Shown piece after piece: positions 53,477 through 61,747 of a stretch of 64,000 nucleotides of DNA. This DNA comes from Prosthecobacter vanneervenii. Lineage in GTDB: Bacteria > Verrucomicrobiota > Verrucomicrobiia > Verrucomicrobiales > Verrucomicrobiaceae. Each line of letters opens with the position of its first letter. Position 1 is the first letter of the stretch. The stretch lies in the NCBI RefSeq assembly GCF_014203095.1, contig NZ_JACHIG010000004.1, forward strand, positions 310,001 to 374,000, written 5' to 3'. The notes beneath the pieces were generated by a model. The model had not been told where the DNA came from. It did no database searches and saw only the letters and a program-made list of their open reading frames with translations. The position numbers and the translations under genes are program-made.

Positions 53477-54592
53477 TCAGAACCAGTGGGGGATGAAGCG
53501 GCTGAAGTTGGAGGTGATGAGGGAGGTGTCTTCGCGGATGCCGATGCCGGCGGGTTCGCCACCGATGATCCAGGAGCCGATGACGGGGTGGTTTCCTGAG
53601 AAGGTGACTTCAGGGTGCAGCGCCTGATAGACCTTGGGCTGGCGGCTCCAGGGGCCGTCGGTGGTTTCGAGGAGGTCGCCGTTTTGGACGATGCGCACGT
53701 TGGTGCCTTCACGGCTGAAGTAGGGCTTTTCGACGTGGCTGGGCATGCCGTCTGGAGTGAAGGAGGCGCGGAGGAGATTGGGGTGGCCCTCAAACATCTC
53801 CCAGAGGAGGACGAGGAAGGCTTTGTTGCTCCAGAGCATTTTCCAGACGGGCTCGATGAAGCGCTGGCAGCGGCCGGGGAGATGGCAGGAGAAATCCTCC
53901 AGCCACATCCACTCCCAGGGGTAGAGCTTGAAGAGCAGATCCATGGGACGGTCCTGCTGGTCCACGAAGCTCTGGATGCCTGCATTCCAGCCGAGGTCTT
54001 CGACGGCGAGATCGAGGGTGGTCTTGCCTGACTGGCGGCAGGTGTCGATGAGGTAGAGCAGGGTGCGCCAGTCCTCCTCGGAGTCGCGCTGGGCGCAGAA
54101 GTGAATCTGCTGCTGCGGCCAGGATGGCCAGGCGGCGAGGAGTTTTTCGTGGATGGAATTGAACTGATCTGCGTGAGGCCGTGTCTGCTGGAGCCACTGC
54201 CACTGGACGACTGAGGCCTCGAGAAGGCTGGTGGGGGTGTCGGCATTGTACTCGAGCATTTTGGGCTGGCCGGAGCCGTCCCACATGAGGTCAAAGCGGC
54301 CGTAGAGGGAGAGGTCGTCGCGCTCCCAGGACTGGATGATCTCCTGCCAGGCCTGGGGGGAGATGGCGAGGCGGTCGCGCCAGTTGTCACGGATGGCGCG
54401 CTCGGCAGCGGCGATGCTCATGCGCTGGAGTTCGGCGGTGGCCTGCTCCAGCTGGTCGATCTCGCGGCTGGAGAATCGGTAGTGGGCGGATTCGTCCCAG
54501 TAGGGGTGGTCTTCGCTGGTGTGAAAGGAGAGGCCAAGGGCCTCCACCTGGGCCTGCCAGTCGGGGCGGGGGGATTCGGTGATGCGTTGCAC
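53477..54592 (-). CDS. Glutathionylspermidine-synthase-like ATP-grasp protein (YgiC/YjfC family)
   Basis: A 371-residue ligase-like protein. Family blocks are [67 protein letters not shown] and the final [26 protein letters not shown]. E. coli YgiC/YjfC belong to this family but lack glutathionylspermidine synthase activity, so it presumably forms another amide bond. It is the last gene of a DUF350-lipoprotein-ligase operon, the same trio seen in E. coli yjfL-yjfM-yjfC. Confidence 0.9.
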   Translation of the reverse strand: [371 protein letters not shown]

Positions 54593-54604
54593 GGAAGGGA
54601 AGAA

Positions 54605-55168
54605 TTACGAGCCGGAGAACCAGCCGGAGAAGGAGCCGGTTTTGCCAAAGCCACCACGGCTGGTGAAGGCTGAGCGTGTCGCGCTGGCATGGTTGTGAAG
54701 CACGCCGCTGTGAGTGGGTGCGCCAGCGGGCTGGGTGGTGTAGTCATTCAGGCCTGTGGCCGAAGTGCTGGGGTGGCCCGAGCCAAACGATGAGTATGGA
54801 CCTGTGCGAAAGTAGGTGGAGGAGGAGGGATAGACACGCGTGCTGTGATAGCGCGACCACCTGCCGCAGCGGTAGTAGCCCCAGCTGGGATCGTAGTGAT
54901 CGTAGGGATAGGGGAACCAGCCATTGCAGGGCTGGTGGTAGTAGCCGAGCTGGGGGTCGTAGGCATTGTGAGGCGGGCTCTGGCGAGAGACATCATCCCC
55001 GGCCACAAAGGCGGGAAGGCTGGCGCGCATTTCGGGACTGAGGGCCTCAGGTGGCAGCACCTGGGTGCTGTGGACATCGACAGGCTGATGTGAGGGCGTA
55101 CGGCGGCAGCCGGTGACGCTCAGGCTGACACCGGCGAGGGTCAGCATGATGACTTTGCTTCGTTTCAT
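54605..55168 (-). CDS. Lipoprotein of the DUF350/ligase operon
   Basis: A 187-residue lipoprotein with signal peptide MKRSKVIMLTLAGVSLSVTGC (lipobox SVTG-Cys21). The mature protein is Tyr/Pro/Ser/His-rich, with YDPQLGYYHQPCNGWFPYPY and a Ser/Gly-rich C-terminus ending FSGWFSGS; low complexity suggests an extended surface protein. It occupies the place of the DUF1190 lipoprotein gene (yjfM/ygiB) of E. coli but has little sequence similarity. It is 12 bases from the ligase gene and 14 bases from the DUF350 gene. Confidence 0.75.
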   Translation of the reverse strand: MKRSKVIMLTLAGVSLSVTGCRRTPSHQPVDVHSTQVLPPEALSPEMRASLPAFVAGDDVSRQSPPHNAYDPQLGYYHQPCNGWFPYPYDHYDPSWGYYRCGRWSRYHSTRVYPSSSTYFRTGPYSSFGSGHPSTSATGLNDYTTQPAGAPTHSGVLHNHASATRSAFTSRGGFGKTGSFSGWFSGS

Positions 55169-55182
55169 CGAAAGGGGGTGAA

Positions 55183-55425
55183 TTAACTCGTCATGGCGGC
55201 CGCGAGGATGAGCGACACACCGATGATGACGCTGCCTGCGAGGATGGCGGCGGCGACGTTTTTGCGTTCAAAGATCTCGGCATGGAGATCTCCGGGGGTG
55301 AGCTTGTCGAAGAGCTTGTAACCAGCCACAGCCATGAGCAGGCCTGCGGCACCGAAGACGACAAAGAGCTCCAGGCCATGGGCGATGGAGTATTCGGCGA
55401 GGAAGGGATGAGGGATCAGAGACAT
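55183..55425 (-). CDS. DUF350-family membrane protein (YjfL-like)
   Basis: An 80-residue integral membrane protein with two hydrophobic segments (ELFVVFGAAGLLMAVAGYKLF and NVAAAILAGSVIIGVSLILAAAM) separated by the DUF350 hallmark DKLTPGDLHAEIFERKN. DUF350 proteins commonly occur beside PspA-type stress and ligase genes. Function is unknown; membrane-stress protection is an inference from the neighbourhood. It is the first gene of the three-gene operon. Confidence 0.88.
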   Translation of the reverse strand: MSLIPHPFLAEYSIAHGLELFVVFGAAGLLMAVAGYKLFDKLTPGDLHAEIFERKNVAAAILAGSVIIGVSLILAAAMTS

Positions 55426-55512
55426 GGGCGAGGCGATTGGTTCATGGGTGGCTGCCGGGATGATCCGGCGGGTTTGAGCCTATGAAATAGCCGCAGGCCT
55501 GTGGAAGATAAA

Positions 55513-56376
55513 TTACAACGCGTCTGCGTTTTTATCCGTGCATGCGTCTGAGGGATAATGTACGCGCACGAGATAGAGGCCGGCGGCGGGGGCGGTTTGG
55601 TTGCTCTGTTTGCCGGTGGGGTCTTTGAGGAGGCTTTCGAACCATTCCTTGGGCTCGCGACCACGGGCCATGTGGATGAGGCTGCCGACGATGAGGCGGA
55701 CCATTTTATAGAGGAAGCCGTCGCCTTCGACTTCGAGGGTGATGAGGTCTCCCTCCTCGCGCAGCTCGGCGCGGTGGATGGTACGGGTGCTTTTCTCCGG
55801 AAGGGTGCGGCGTACGGTCTCGGGCATGTCTCCGCGATTGGCGGAGAGGCGGATGAAGTTGTGAGTGCCTACCAGCTTCTGGCAGCACCAGCGGAGGGCC
55901 TCCATGTCGAAGGGGCCGTAGACATGCCAGGCGCGGTCGGCCTCGAAAGGGGAGAACATGCGTGGGCGCCAGATGCGGTAGCGGTAGATTTTTCCGCTGG
56001 CATCAAAGCGGGCGTGGAAATTGGGATCTGCCTCCGCCACTTCGAGCACGCGGATGGTGAGGGGCAGGCAGGCATTGAGGGCATGGACCCAGGAGTCTGT
56101 GCTCATGCGGACGGTCTCGGGCACGTCGCAGTGGGCCACTTGGGCGAGAGCGTGCACGCCAGCGTCGGTGCGGCCGCTGCCCTGGACATGGGTGATGACG
56201 CCAGTGGCTTTGCGGATGGCCTCATTGATTTCATCCTGAATGCCGCCACCGCCTTCCTGGCTCTGCCAGCCTTTCCAAGGCGCGCCGTTGTAGGCGATGG
56301 TGAGGCGGAGACGCTTCCAGCCGGGGGGCGGGCCGTGGCGCAGACCGGCCTTACTTTCGGCGTCGCTTCGGCTCAT
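55513..56376 (-). CDS. truA: tRNA pseudouridine(38-40) synthase
   Basis: TruA converts uridines 38-40 of the tRNA anticodon arm to pseudouridine. The 287-residue protein has the catalytic GSGRTDAGVHALAQ (Asp), FHARFDASGKIYRYRIW and FLYKMVRLIVGSLI blocks. It begins 26 bases inside the end of ruvX, so it is translationally linked. The N-terminal extension before RLRLTIAYNG is about 20 residues longer than usual, and a later start is possible. Confidence 0.95.
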   Translation of the reverse strand: MSRSDAESKAGLRHGPPPGWKRLRLTIAYNGAPWKGWQSQEGGGGIQDEINEAIRKATGVITHVQGSGRTDAGVHALAQVAHCDVPETVRMSTDSWVHALNACLPLTIRVLEVAEADPNFHARFDASGKIYRYRIWRPRMFSPFEADRAWHVYGPFDMEALRWCCQKLVGTHNFIRLSANRGDMPETVRRTLPEKSTRTIHRAELREEGDLITLEVEGDGFLYKMVRLIVGSLIHMARGREPKEWFESLLKDPTGKQSNQTAPAAGLYLVRVHYPSDACTDKNADAL

Positions 56377-56842
56377 GGGTCCACTCCAGTTCGTAGGCGT
56401 CGTCCGGCAGCAGGAAGCCTGCGGGGCCGCGCTGCTGGTTCAGGTATTCCTGCAGAATGACGACGGCGGCGAGCTGATCGACGATCTCGTTGCGCTCTTT
56501 TTTGCCGGTGATGCCAGAGCGGGACATGGAGGCCTCCGCCTCGACGGAGGAGAGGCGCTCATCGACGAACTCGATGGGAACGCTGTGCTGCAGCTCCTTG
56601 CCGAGGCTGGTGGCGAATTTTTCCACGCGTTCGGCGGCGCTGCCTTTTTCCCCACTCATGCGGAAGGGCATGCCAATGACGATTTTGCCGATGTGCTTAT
56701 CCTTGACGATGCGGGCGATGGTTCGCTCGGGCTCGTGAGTGGCATCGATGGTCTTAAACGGGCTGGCGACAATCTCGGTCTCGTCGCTGAGGGCGAGACC
56801 GATTCGTACGGTGCCGTGGTCGATGGCAAGGATGCGCGGCAT
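56351..56842 (-). CDS. ruvX: Putative pre-16S rRNA nuclease (YqgF/RuvX)
   Basis: A 163-residue RNase H-fold protein of the YqgF family, implicated in 16S rRNA 5'-end maturation. It has ILAIDHGTVRIGLALSD (first Asp), VIGMPFRMSGEKG, VPIEFVDERLSSVEAEASM and the C-terminal DQLAAVVILQEYL. Start and length are typical. It overlaps truA and is 30 bases downstream of the sugar nucleotidyltransferase gene. Confidence 0.94.
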   Translation of the reverse strand: MPRILAIDHGTVRIGLALSDETEIVASPFKTIDATHEPERTIARIVKDKHIGKIVIGMPFRMSGEKGSAAERVEKFATSLGKELQHSVPIEFVDERLSSVEAEASMSRSGITGKKERNEIVDQLAAVVILQEYLNQQRGPAGFLLPDDAYELEWTHEPKRRRK

Positions 56843-56872
56843 GGGACTGGATGCTGGAGCCTGATGCTTGGA

Positions 56873-57955
56873 TCAGCGCAGCTCGTGAGGCAGGCCGTCC
56901 ACGATCTTTTTGATGTTTTCGGCCTTGCTGCGGGTGGCGACGAGGAGTCCGTCTTTGGAGGCGACGACGATGAGATCCTGCACGCCGATGAGGGCGACGT
57001 GCTGGTTGGTCTGGGTGAAGACGATGTTGTTGAGGGTGTCGAGCTCGGAGAGGGCGCAGTTGTGCTGGTTGCCATGCTCGTCGGTCTTGAGGTAGCGGCC
57101 GACGCTGGTCCAGTTGCCGACGTCGTCCCAGTCGAAGGTGGACTCGATATTGAGAACGCGAGAAGCGTGCTCCATGAGCGCGTAGTCGATGGAGAGCTTG
57201 GGCAGCTTGCCGAACTGCTTTTCCACGGTGGCATTGAAGTCCTTGGAGCCGCGAAGCTCAGAGACGAAGTCTGCCAGCACGGGGCAGTGGCGGCTGAGCT
57301 CGCTGAAAATGGCGGGGATGGTCCAGATGAACATGCCGGCGTTCCAGAGGAAATTGCCCTGGCTGATGAAGTGCTCGGCCAGATCGGGGTTGGGCTTTTC
57401 ACGGAAGCGGGCGACTTCCCAGACGGGCAGGTCATTCAGCCCGCCGATGCTGGCGCGGCGGCCGCGCTCGACATAGCCGTAGCTGGGGCAGGGCCAGGTG
57501 GGGGTGATGCCCACGGTGACGAGGCTGCCGCTGTTTTCGGCGGCGAGGGCGGCATTGGAGAGCACGCGCTGGAACTCAGCGTGATTCTGGATGAGATGGT
57601 CTGCCGGGAGCACGATCATGGTGGCGGTGGGATCGCGGGAGACAACCCAGCCGACGGCGAGAGCGATGGCGGGTGCGGTGTCGCGCTTTTCAGGCTCGGC
57701 GACGATGTTTTCCGCCGGGAGGTCCTTGATGAGTGCGCGCACGGAGGCCTCCTGCTGCTTGTTGGTCAGGATGAGGATGTTTTCCTTGGGCACGAATCCT
57801 TCGAGGCGGTCGATGGTGAGCTCGAGCAGGGTCTTTTCGCCAAAGAGCTTGAGGAGCTGTTTGGGCTGGGCATCGCGGCTGATGGGCCAGAAGCGCTGGC
57901 CGCTTCCGCCGGCCAGGATGAGGGCATAACGTTTTTTGGATTCGGCTTGGGACAT
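56873..57955 (-). CDS. Mannose-1-phosphate guanylyltransferase
   Basis: A 360-residue nucleotidyltransferase making GDP-mannose for polysaccharide or glycoprotein synthesis. It has the signature ALILAGGSGQRFWPISRDAQPKQLL, TAPAIALA, MIVLPADHLI, PCPSYGYVERG, FREKP, NFLWNAGMFIW, SIDYALMEHA and TFDWDDVGNW. It is the short form lacking the C-terminal phosphomannose isomerase (cupin) domain. ATG 57955 is the start; further upstream in-frame sequence is not conserved. Confidence 0.92.
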   Translation of the reverse strand: MSQAESKKRYALILAGGSGQRFWPISRDAQPKQLLKLFGEKTLLELTIDRLEGFVPKENILILTNKQQEASVRALIKDLPAENIVAEPEKRDTAPAIALAVGWVVSRDPTATMIVLPADHLIQNHAEFQRVLSNAALAAENSGSLVTVGITPTWPCPSYGYVERGRRASIGGLNDLPVWEVARFREKPNPDLAEHFISQGNFLWNAGMFIWTIPAIFSELSRHCPVLADFVSELRGSKDFNATVEKQFGKLPKLSIDYALMEHASRVLNIESTFDWDDVGNWTSVGRYLKTDEHGNQHNCALSELDTLNNIVFTQTNQHVALIGVQDLIVVASKDGLLVATRSKAENIKKIVDGLPHELR

Positions 57956-58050
57956 GGGCTGTGGGTTTGAGATCAGTCTTCCATTAGCCGGAAAGCAGGA
58001 TACGGGCAAATTCCTCTTTGGTGATTCTCTCAGTGAGGTTATGTTGAAGC

Positions 58051-58374
58051 ATGCAAGAAACTCCCTCAGCCCCTGGATATGAAACATATGCGTCACTGAT
58101 CGCCCCTGCGGCCGCCGGCTGCGCACTGGGCATCCTGTTTGGCCGGGGTATGCGCCGTGGGTCGTCCAATGTGATCGCCCTAACCCTGCTGGCCGCCAGC
58201 GCCGCCATCGCGGCCCCGGTGATCACCGAGGTGGTGCAGCGCACGGCGAACCGCCCGGGCAGCGAGCGCGGCAGCCGCCGCCGGCTGGAAGGCATCCGCA
58301 ATCACGGCATGCCGGATGGGGATGTGGGCGAATTCTTTGCGGACACGCCGGAGCCGTTTGTGGCGAAGCGGTAA
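58051..58374 (+). CDS. Small uncharacterised membrane protein
   Basis: A 107-residue protein with a hydrophobic hairpin (about 14-32 LIAPAAAGCALGILFGRG and 40-60 VIALTLLAASAAIAAPVI) and a charged C-terminus (GSERGSRRRLEGIRNHG...). No family was recognised. It is divergent from the guanylyltransferase gene and single. Coding character is supported by codon composition and a plausible membrane topology. Confidence 0.6.
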   Translation: MQETPSAPGYETYASLIAPAAAGCALGILFGRGMRRGSSNVIALTLLAASAAIAAPVITEVVQRTANRPGSERGSRRRLEGIRNHGMPDGDVGEFFADTPEPFVAKR

Positions 58375-58460
58375 GCAAAGCGGTCGTTTTTCTTTGCCGA
58401 CGGGATGCGTCAAAGTGTGCCGTCAGGCTTGGGGCCCGTTTTTTGCTCTTCGAGCTTCCT

Positions 58461-58520
58461 CCTCCGCTAAAGCTGCGGAGGACGAAACGGAGGGCGTTTT
58501 TTACCACCGGGGGCGGCAAA
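58461..58520. repeat. Composite REP-like repeat at the 3' end of the GIY-YIG gene
   Basis: CCTCCGCTAAAGCTGCGGAGG (58461-58481) is a palindrome, followed by CGGAGGGCGTTTTTTACC and then CGGCAAAATGGCG. The same order (palindrome, CGGAGGGC, T-run, CGGCAAAA-ATGGCG) recurs at 58834-58893. The last codons of the GIY-YIG gene lie within it. Confidence 0.65.
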
Positions 58521-58763
58521 ATGGCGAAGTCGTTTGTTGGCAAATGCGATTCCTGAGCCGGTCTTGAGGTAGCGTTCGAAGTCTTGGGCTTGGTTTCGAT
58601 CAGAGAAGGCCAGATAGGTTTCGAGAATCCAGGGCTTGTATTGCCTGGTATGGGGGGATTTGCCGGAATTGTGTTCTTTAAGGCGCTGGCGGAGATCTTC
58701 GGTGAAGCCTGTGTAAATCTGCGAGGGATGAGATTCACTGCGCAGGAGATACACGTAGAACAT
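58467..58763 (-). CDS. GIY-YIG nuclease-like protein (UPF0213/YhbQ type)
   Basis: A 98-residue protein with the minimal GIY-YIG fold: FYVYLLRSESHPSQIYTGFTEDLRQRLKEHN has the two Tyr motifs (YVY and YTG) and the Arg/His pair of the catalytic region. A later acidic residue (FERYLKTGSG) completes the fold. ATG 58763 is chosen because the 40 in-frame codons upstream are REP sequence. The C-terminal RPPFRPPQL is encoded by a REP, so the natural end may have been altered by repeat insertion. Function is uncertain; small UPF0213 proteins are ubiquitous. Confidence 0.85.
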   Translation of the reverse strand: MFYVYLLRSESHPSQIYTGFTEDLRQRLKEHNSGKSPHTRQYKPWILETYLAFSDRNQAQDFERYLKTGSGIAFANKRLRHFAAPGGKKRPPFRPPQL

Positions 58764-58833
58764 GGTTTTCAACCTGGGCTTTGGGGACAGATGAAGGCAA
58801 GTCCTTGTAAACTTGGAGGAAGGGGGCGGCCCG

Positions 58834-58977
<144 letters not shown>

Positions 58978-59088
58978 GGATCATTTCGAGACCGGAGGGT
59001 ACCGCTTCTGCGGATGAATGCAAGGCTTACAATGCCGTCTCAGAATTGCAGTTGTGTTCGCCAGAGGGTGATGATCTTTAGAAGCGTC

Positions 59089-59307
59089 ATGCAAATTCTC
59101 TCTGTTCTCATCGGCCTGGTGTGCGCGGTCCTGCTTGTCCCCGGGCTCATTCCTCTGTTTGGCTGGCTGCAGTGGGCCGTGCTGGCGGGGTGTGTGCTGG
59201 GCATTATCTTTGGCTCGTTCTGCCAGCGGAAGATCGGTCTGACGATCAACATCACGGTGGCGCTGGTGGCGGCCTTGAGGCTGTTTCTGGGTGGTGGGGT
59301 GGTTTAA
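59089..59307 (+). CDS. Small membrane protein
   Basis: A 72-residue highly hydrophobic protein (MQILSVLIGLVCAVLLVPGL...) with two or three membrane segments separated by the short basic loop CQRKIG. No specific family was recognised. ATG 59089 is preferred because it starts at the first membrane segment; the longer frame begins within the region beside the tRNA. Confidence 0.6.
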   Translation: MQILSVLIGLVCAVLLVPGLIPLFGWLQWAVLAGCVLGIIFGSFCQRKIGLTINITVALVAALRLFLGGGVV

Positions 59308-59406
59308 ACAACGGGTCTGTCGCAGGATGGATGTGGGTGGGCGTTTGATGCATCTCCTGCGCTCCTTCAGAGCGCGGCCTAGAGAGAGAATGACGCGCAT
59401 TCAAAA

Positions 59407-59525
59407 CCCAGGGCTTGCGCCCTGGGCTGACTCCTGCGGGCCTTTGGCCCACGATACGAGATTGGAAGCAGGTGGATGGATCGCATGGTCAGCTGACTCC
59501 TGCGAGAATCATGGCCCACGACACG
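59407..59525. repeat. Short palindromic repeats downstream of the 3-methyladenine glycosylase gene
   Basis: CCCAGGGC-TTGC-GCCCTGGG (59407-59426) and GGGCC-TTT-GGCCC (59438-59450) are perfect hairpins. GCTGACTCCTGCG followed by GGCCCACGA-ACG recurs at 59427 and 59492. The rest of 59308-59583 contains no gene. Confidence 0.7.
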
Positions 59526-59583
59526 GGGGCCGGGCGGGCCTGCCAGCCCATGGATGCGCTCGTTCTCTCCAGACCCTGTGCCA

Positions 59584-60198
59584 TTATTTTTGGGCATTCG
59601 TGACAGGCAGCTTTACCTTGCCGTGTTTCACGCTGACGTGGGGGCTGTGGGATGAGAGGAAGCGCCAGGGGTAATCCACTGCCTGGCTGATGCCGACGCG
59701 GATGTCGGTCACGATTTCGTGGGTGGAGGTGGCTGGCTGCACGAGACCGCAGCCTGAGGGGCGGCCTTTGCCGGTCATGGGCAGGCCGTGATGGGTTCCG
59801 TCGATGGCGAGGGCCTGGGCGAGCTTGCCGGGGCCGGAGCAGAGCTCGTGCAGTTTTTCGCGGTGGCGGCGCTGCTGCATTTGGGGGATGCCACGGGTGG
59901 GAGCGAGAGCACGGATGAGGATGAGGCCGTCCCGGGAACCGCCTTTGACGAGGAGGTTGAAGAGCCAGTACATGCCGTAGTTGAAATAAACGTAGGCGGC
60001 GCCGGGCGGATGGGTTTTGACGAACTCGCGTGCGCTGGGACGGGTGGCGGTGTGGCAGGCGGGATCTCCCTCCACGGTGTAGGCCTCGGTTTCGACGATG
60101 GTGCCAGCACAGCCGCGCCAGACGAGCTCGACGCCGATGAGGTCGCGTGAGACGGTGAGGACGTCGCGCTGGAAGAAGGATGTGCCGAGATAGGGCAT
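59584..60198 (-). CDS. DNA-3-methyladenine glycosylase (AAG/MPG type)
   Basis: A 204-residue base-excision-repair enzyme that removes alkylated or deaminated purines. It shows FFQRDVLTVSRDLIG, the catalytic IVETEAY (Glu) and HTATRPS, VYFNYGMYWLFNLLV (Tyr of the base pocket) and CSGPGKLAQALAI. Length is typical. It begins 8 bases after the VanW gene, so the two are likely co-transcribed. Confidence 0.95.
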   Translation of the reverse strand: MPYLGTSFFQRDVLTVSRDLIGVELVWRGCAGTIVETEAYTVEGDPACHTATRPSAREFVKTHPPGAAYVYFNYGMYWLFNLLVKGGSRDGLILIRALAPTRGIPQMQQRRHREKLHELCSGPGKLAQALAIDGTHHGLPMTGKGRPSGCGLVQPATSTHEIVTDIRVGISQAVDYPWRFLSSHSPHVSVKHGKVKLPVTNAQK

Positions 60199-60205
60199 GC
60201 CGGGA

Positions 60206-60955
60206 TCACTTGCTGCGGAAGCAGGAGCCGACGCCGCAGGTGGCGCATGAGTTCAGGGGCGTGGCAGGGGAAGGGGTGGCTGGCGCGATGGGGCCAGGGG
60301 GCAGCTTTTCGGAGCAACGAATGCGCACCCGAAGCTGAGTGTCTGTCACCGCGACCTCCATACGCCAGGGCAGGCGAGCACGCACACGGAGGTCGACGTA
60401 GTTCCAGAAGACCGTGGCATCCCGTCCGATGCGAGCGAGGGAGCCGACGGAGGAATTGGTGTGGGCGTGGCGTTCGACGATCTCCAGCCCGGCCTCGAGT
60501 GAGGCATTGTAAATGGCACCGGAGAGCTGACAGAGGCCGCCACCAATCTGCGGGATGAGGCAGCCTTCGCGAAGTTCGCGACCTTCAGCGTAGCCTTTGC
60601 GGCGGGTGATACGGCCGAGATGCATCCAGAAGCTCCACACCTCACCTGCTGGGACCTCAACACCGTTGAGCATGGACGAGGCCACGCGCAGGTTTTGGAC
60701 TTTGCCCTCCTGAAGTTCTTTTTCGCGAGCGGAAGTGTACTCTCCGCGCCGGAGATCCGACTGCCACTGCGCTACGACGGGCAGCCCCGCCAGCGCGTGG
60801 GTCTTTGCGTGCGTTCGTATGCCGTCGTGTTGATTTTTGATGCCACGCCTTAGCTGGTGTGCTTTTGCCTTGGCCAGGAAGAGCAGCGCGGACCAGCGCG
60901 TGGGCTCAGGATGGGCATGCAGAGGCGGATGGGCGGCTGCGGCATTCATGTGCAC
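60206..60955 (-). CDS. VanW-family protein
   Basis: A 249-residue protein with the VanW domain: VASSMLNGVEVPAGEVWSFW, GRITRRKGYAEG, IPQIGGGLCQLSGAIYNASLEAGLEIVERHAHT. VanW was found beside vancomycin-resistance genes but its activity is unknown; there are no other van genes here. The N-terminus is rich in His/Ala/Pro and has no clear signal peptide. The C-terminus is a Cys-containing low-complexity tail (CATCGVGSC). Confidence 0.9.
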   Translation of the reverse strand: MHMNAAAAHPPLHAHPEPTRWSALLFLAKAKAHQLRRGIKNQHDGIRTHAKTHALAGLPVVAQWQSDLRRGEYTSAREKELQEGKVQNLRVASSMLNGVEVPAGEVWSFWMHLGRITRRKGYAEGRELREGCLIPQIGGGLCQLSGAIYNASLEAGLEIVERHAHTNSSVGSLARIGRDATVFWNYVDLRVRARLPWRMEVAVTDTQLRVRIRCSEKLPPGPIAPATPSPATPLNSCATCGVGSCFRSK

Positions 60956-60961
60956 AGCTTC

Positions 60962-61717
60962 TCACAAACCGGTCGGATGATCCACAAATTCCCAGGGGAT
61001 GCCGAATTTGGATTCGATGTGGGCGGAGAGGGCTTTAACGCCGAAGGTCTCGGTGGCGTAGTGGCCGCCGTAGATGAGATTGATGCCGATCTCCTCGGCG
61101 AGGGTGTAGCTCCAGTGGGGGCCTTCGCCGGTGATGAAGGTGTCGATGCCGGCCTTGGCGACGGTGGCGACTTCGGAGCCTGCGCCGCCGGTCATGATGC
61201 CGATTTTGCGGCAGGTGGCGGGGCCGCCGGGGCAGAGGTGGACGCGGGCACCGGTGGCGGTGGCGAGGCGCTGCACGAGCTCATCGCGGCTGATTTCGGT
61301 CTCGATCTTGGCGCCGTTTTCGGTGCCCTTGGTTTTCATGAAGGTGCCGCAGGGTTCGAAGCCTAGGGCACGGGCGAGGACGGCGTCGTTGCCGAGGGTG
61401 GGGTGGAAGTCGAGCGGGAGGTGGCAGCTATAGACGGCGAGGCCGGCATCGAGGGCGGTCTGGATTTTTTGGAAGACGGGGCCGGTCCAGGTTTGGAGGC
61501 CGGTCCAGAACATGCCGTGGTGGACGACGAGGAGGTCGGCACCTGCTGCGACGGCTTTCTTGATGACGGGCAAGGTGGCATCCACCGCAGCGACGATCTT
61601 GGTGACCTTGCCGGAGCGGTTTTCGAGCTGGAGGCCGTTGAGGGCGTTGGAATAGTCGGGGATCTCCGCGATGCGTAGTTCGGTGTCGAGATGGGAGACG
61701 AGGTCGGGGAGATTCAT
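60962..61717 (-). CDS. Nif3-like dinuclear metal-centre protein (YbgI type)
   Basis: A 251-residue protein of the Nif3/YbgI family, which binds two metal ions in a toroidal hexamer; proposed roles include GTP cyclohydrolase I type 2 activity, but its function is unsettled. Metal ligands are in LLVVHHGMFW (His-His), SCHLPLDFHPTLGND and GGHYATE. ATG 61717 gives the family's normal start (MNLPDLVSHLDTELRI). It is close to the VanW gene on the same strand. Confidence 0.93.
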   Translation of the reverse strand: MNLPDLVSHLDTELRIAEIPDYSNALNGLQLENRSGKVTKIVAAVDATLPVIKKAVAAGADLLVVHHGMFWTGLQTWTGPVFQKIQTALDAGLAVYSCHLPLDFHPTLGNDAVLARALGFEPCGTFMKTKGTENGAKIETEISRDELVQRLATATGARVHLCPGGPATCRKIGIMTGGAGSEVATVAKAGIDTFITGEGPHWSYTLAEEIGINLIYGGHYATETFGVKALSAHIESKFGIPWEFVDHPTGL

Positions 61718-61747
61718 GCTGGACAGTTGGTGAGGCGGTTCGATAGC

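Noticed and set aside
56297..57970. 557-residue plus-strand ORF opposite ruvX and the guanylyltransferase
   Set aside because: It runs through two real minus-strand genes and consists of Gly/Asp/Val-rich antisense sequence.
60206..60955. VanW considered as part of a glycopeptide-resistance cluster
   Set aside because: No vanH, vanA or vanX homologue lies nearby; its neighbours are a DNA glycosylase and a Nif3 protein.
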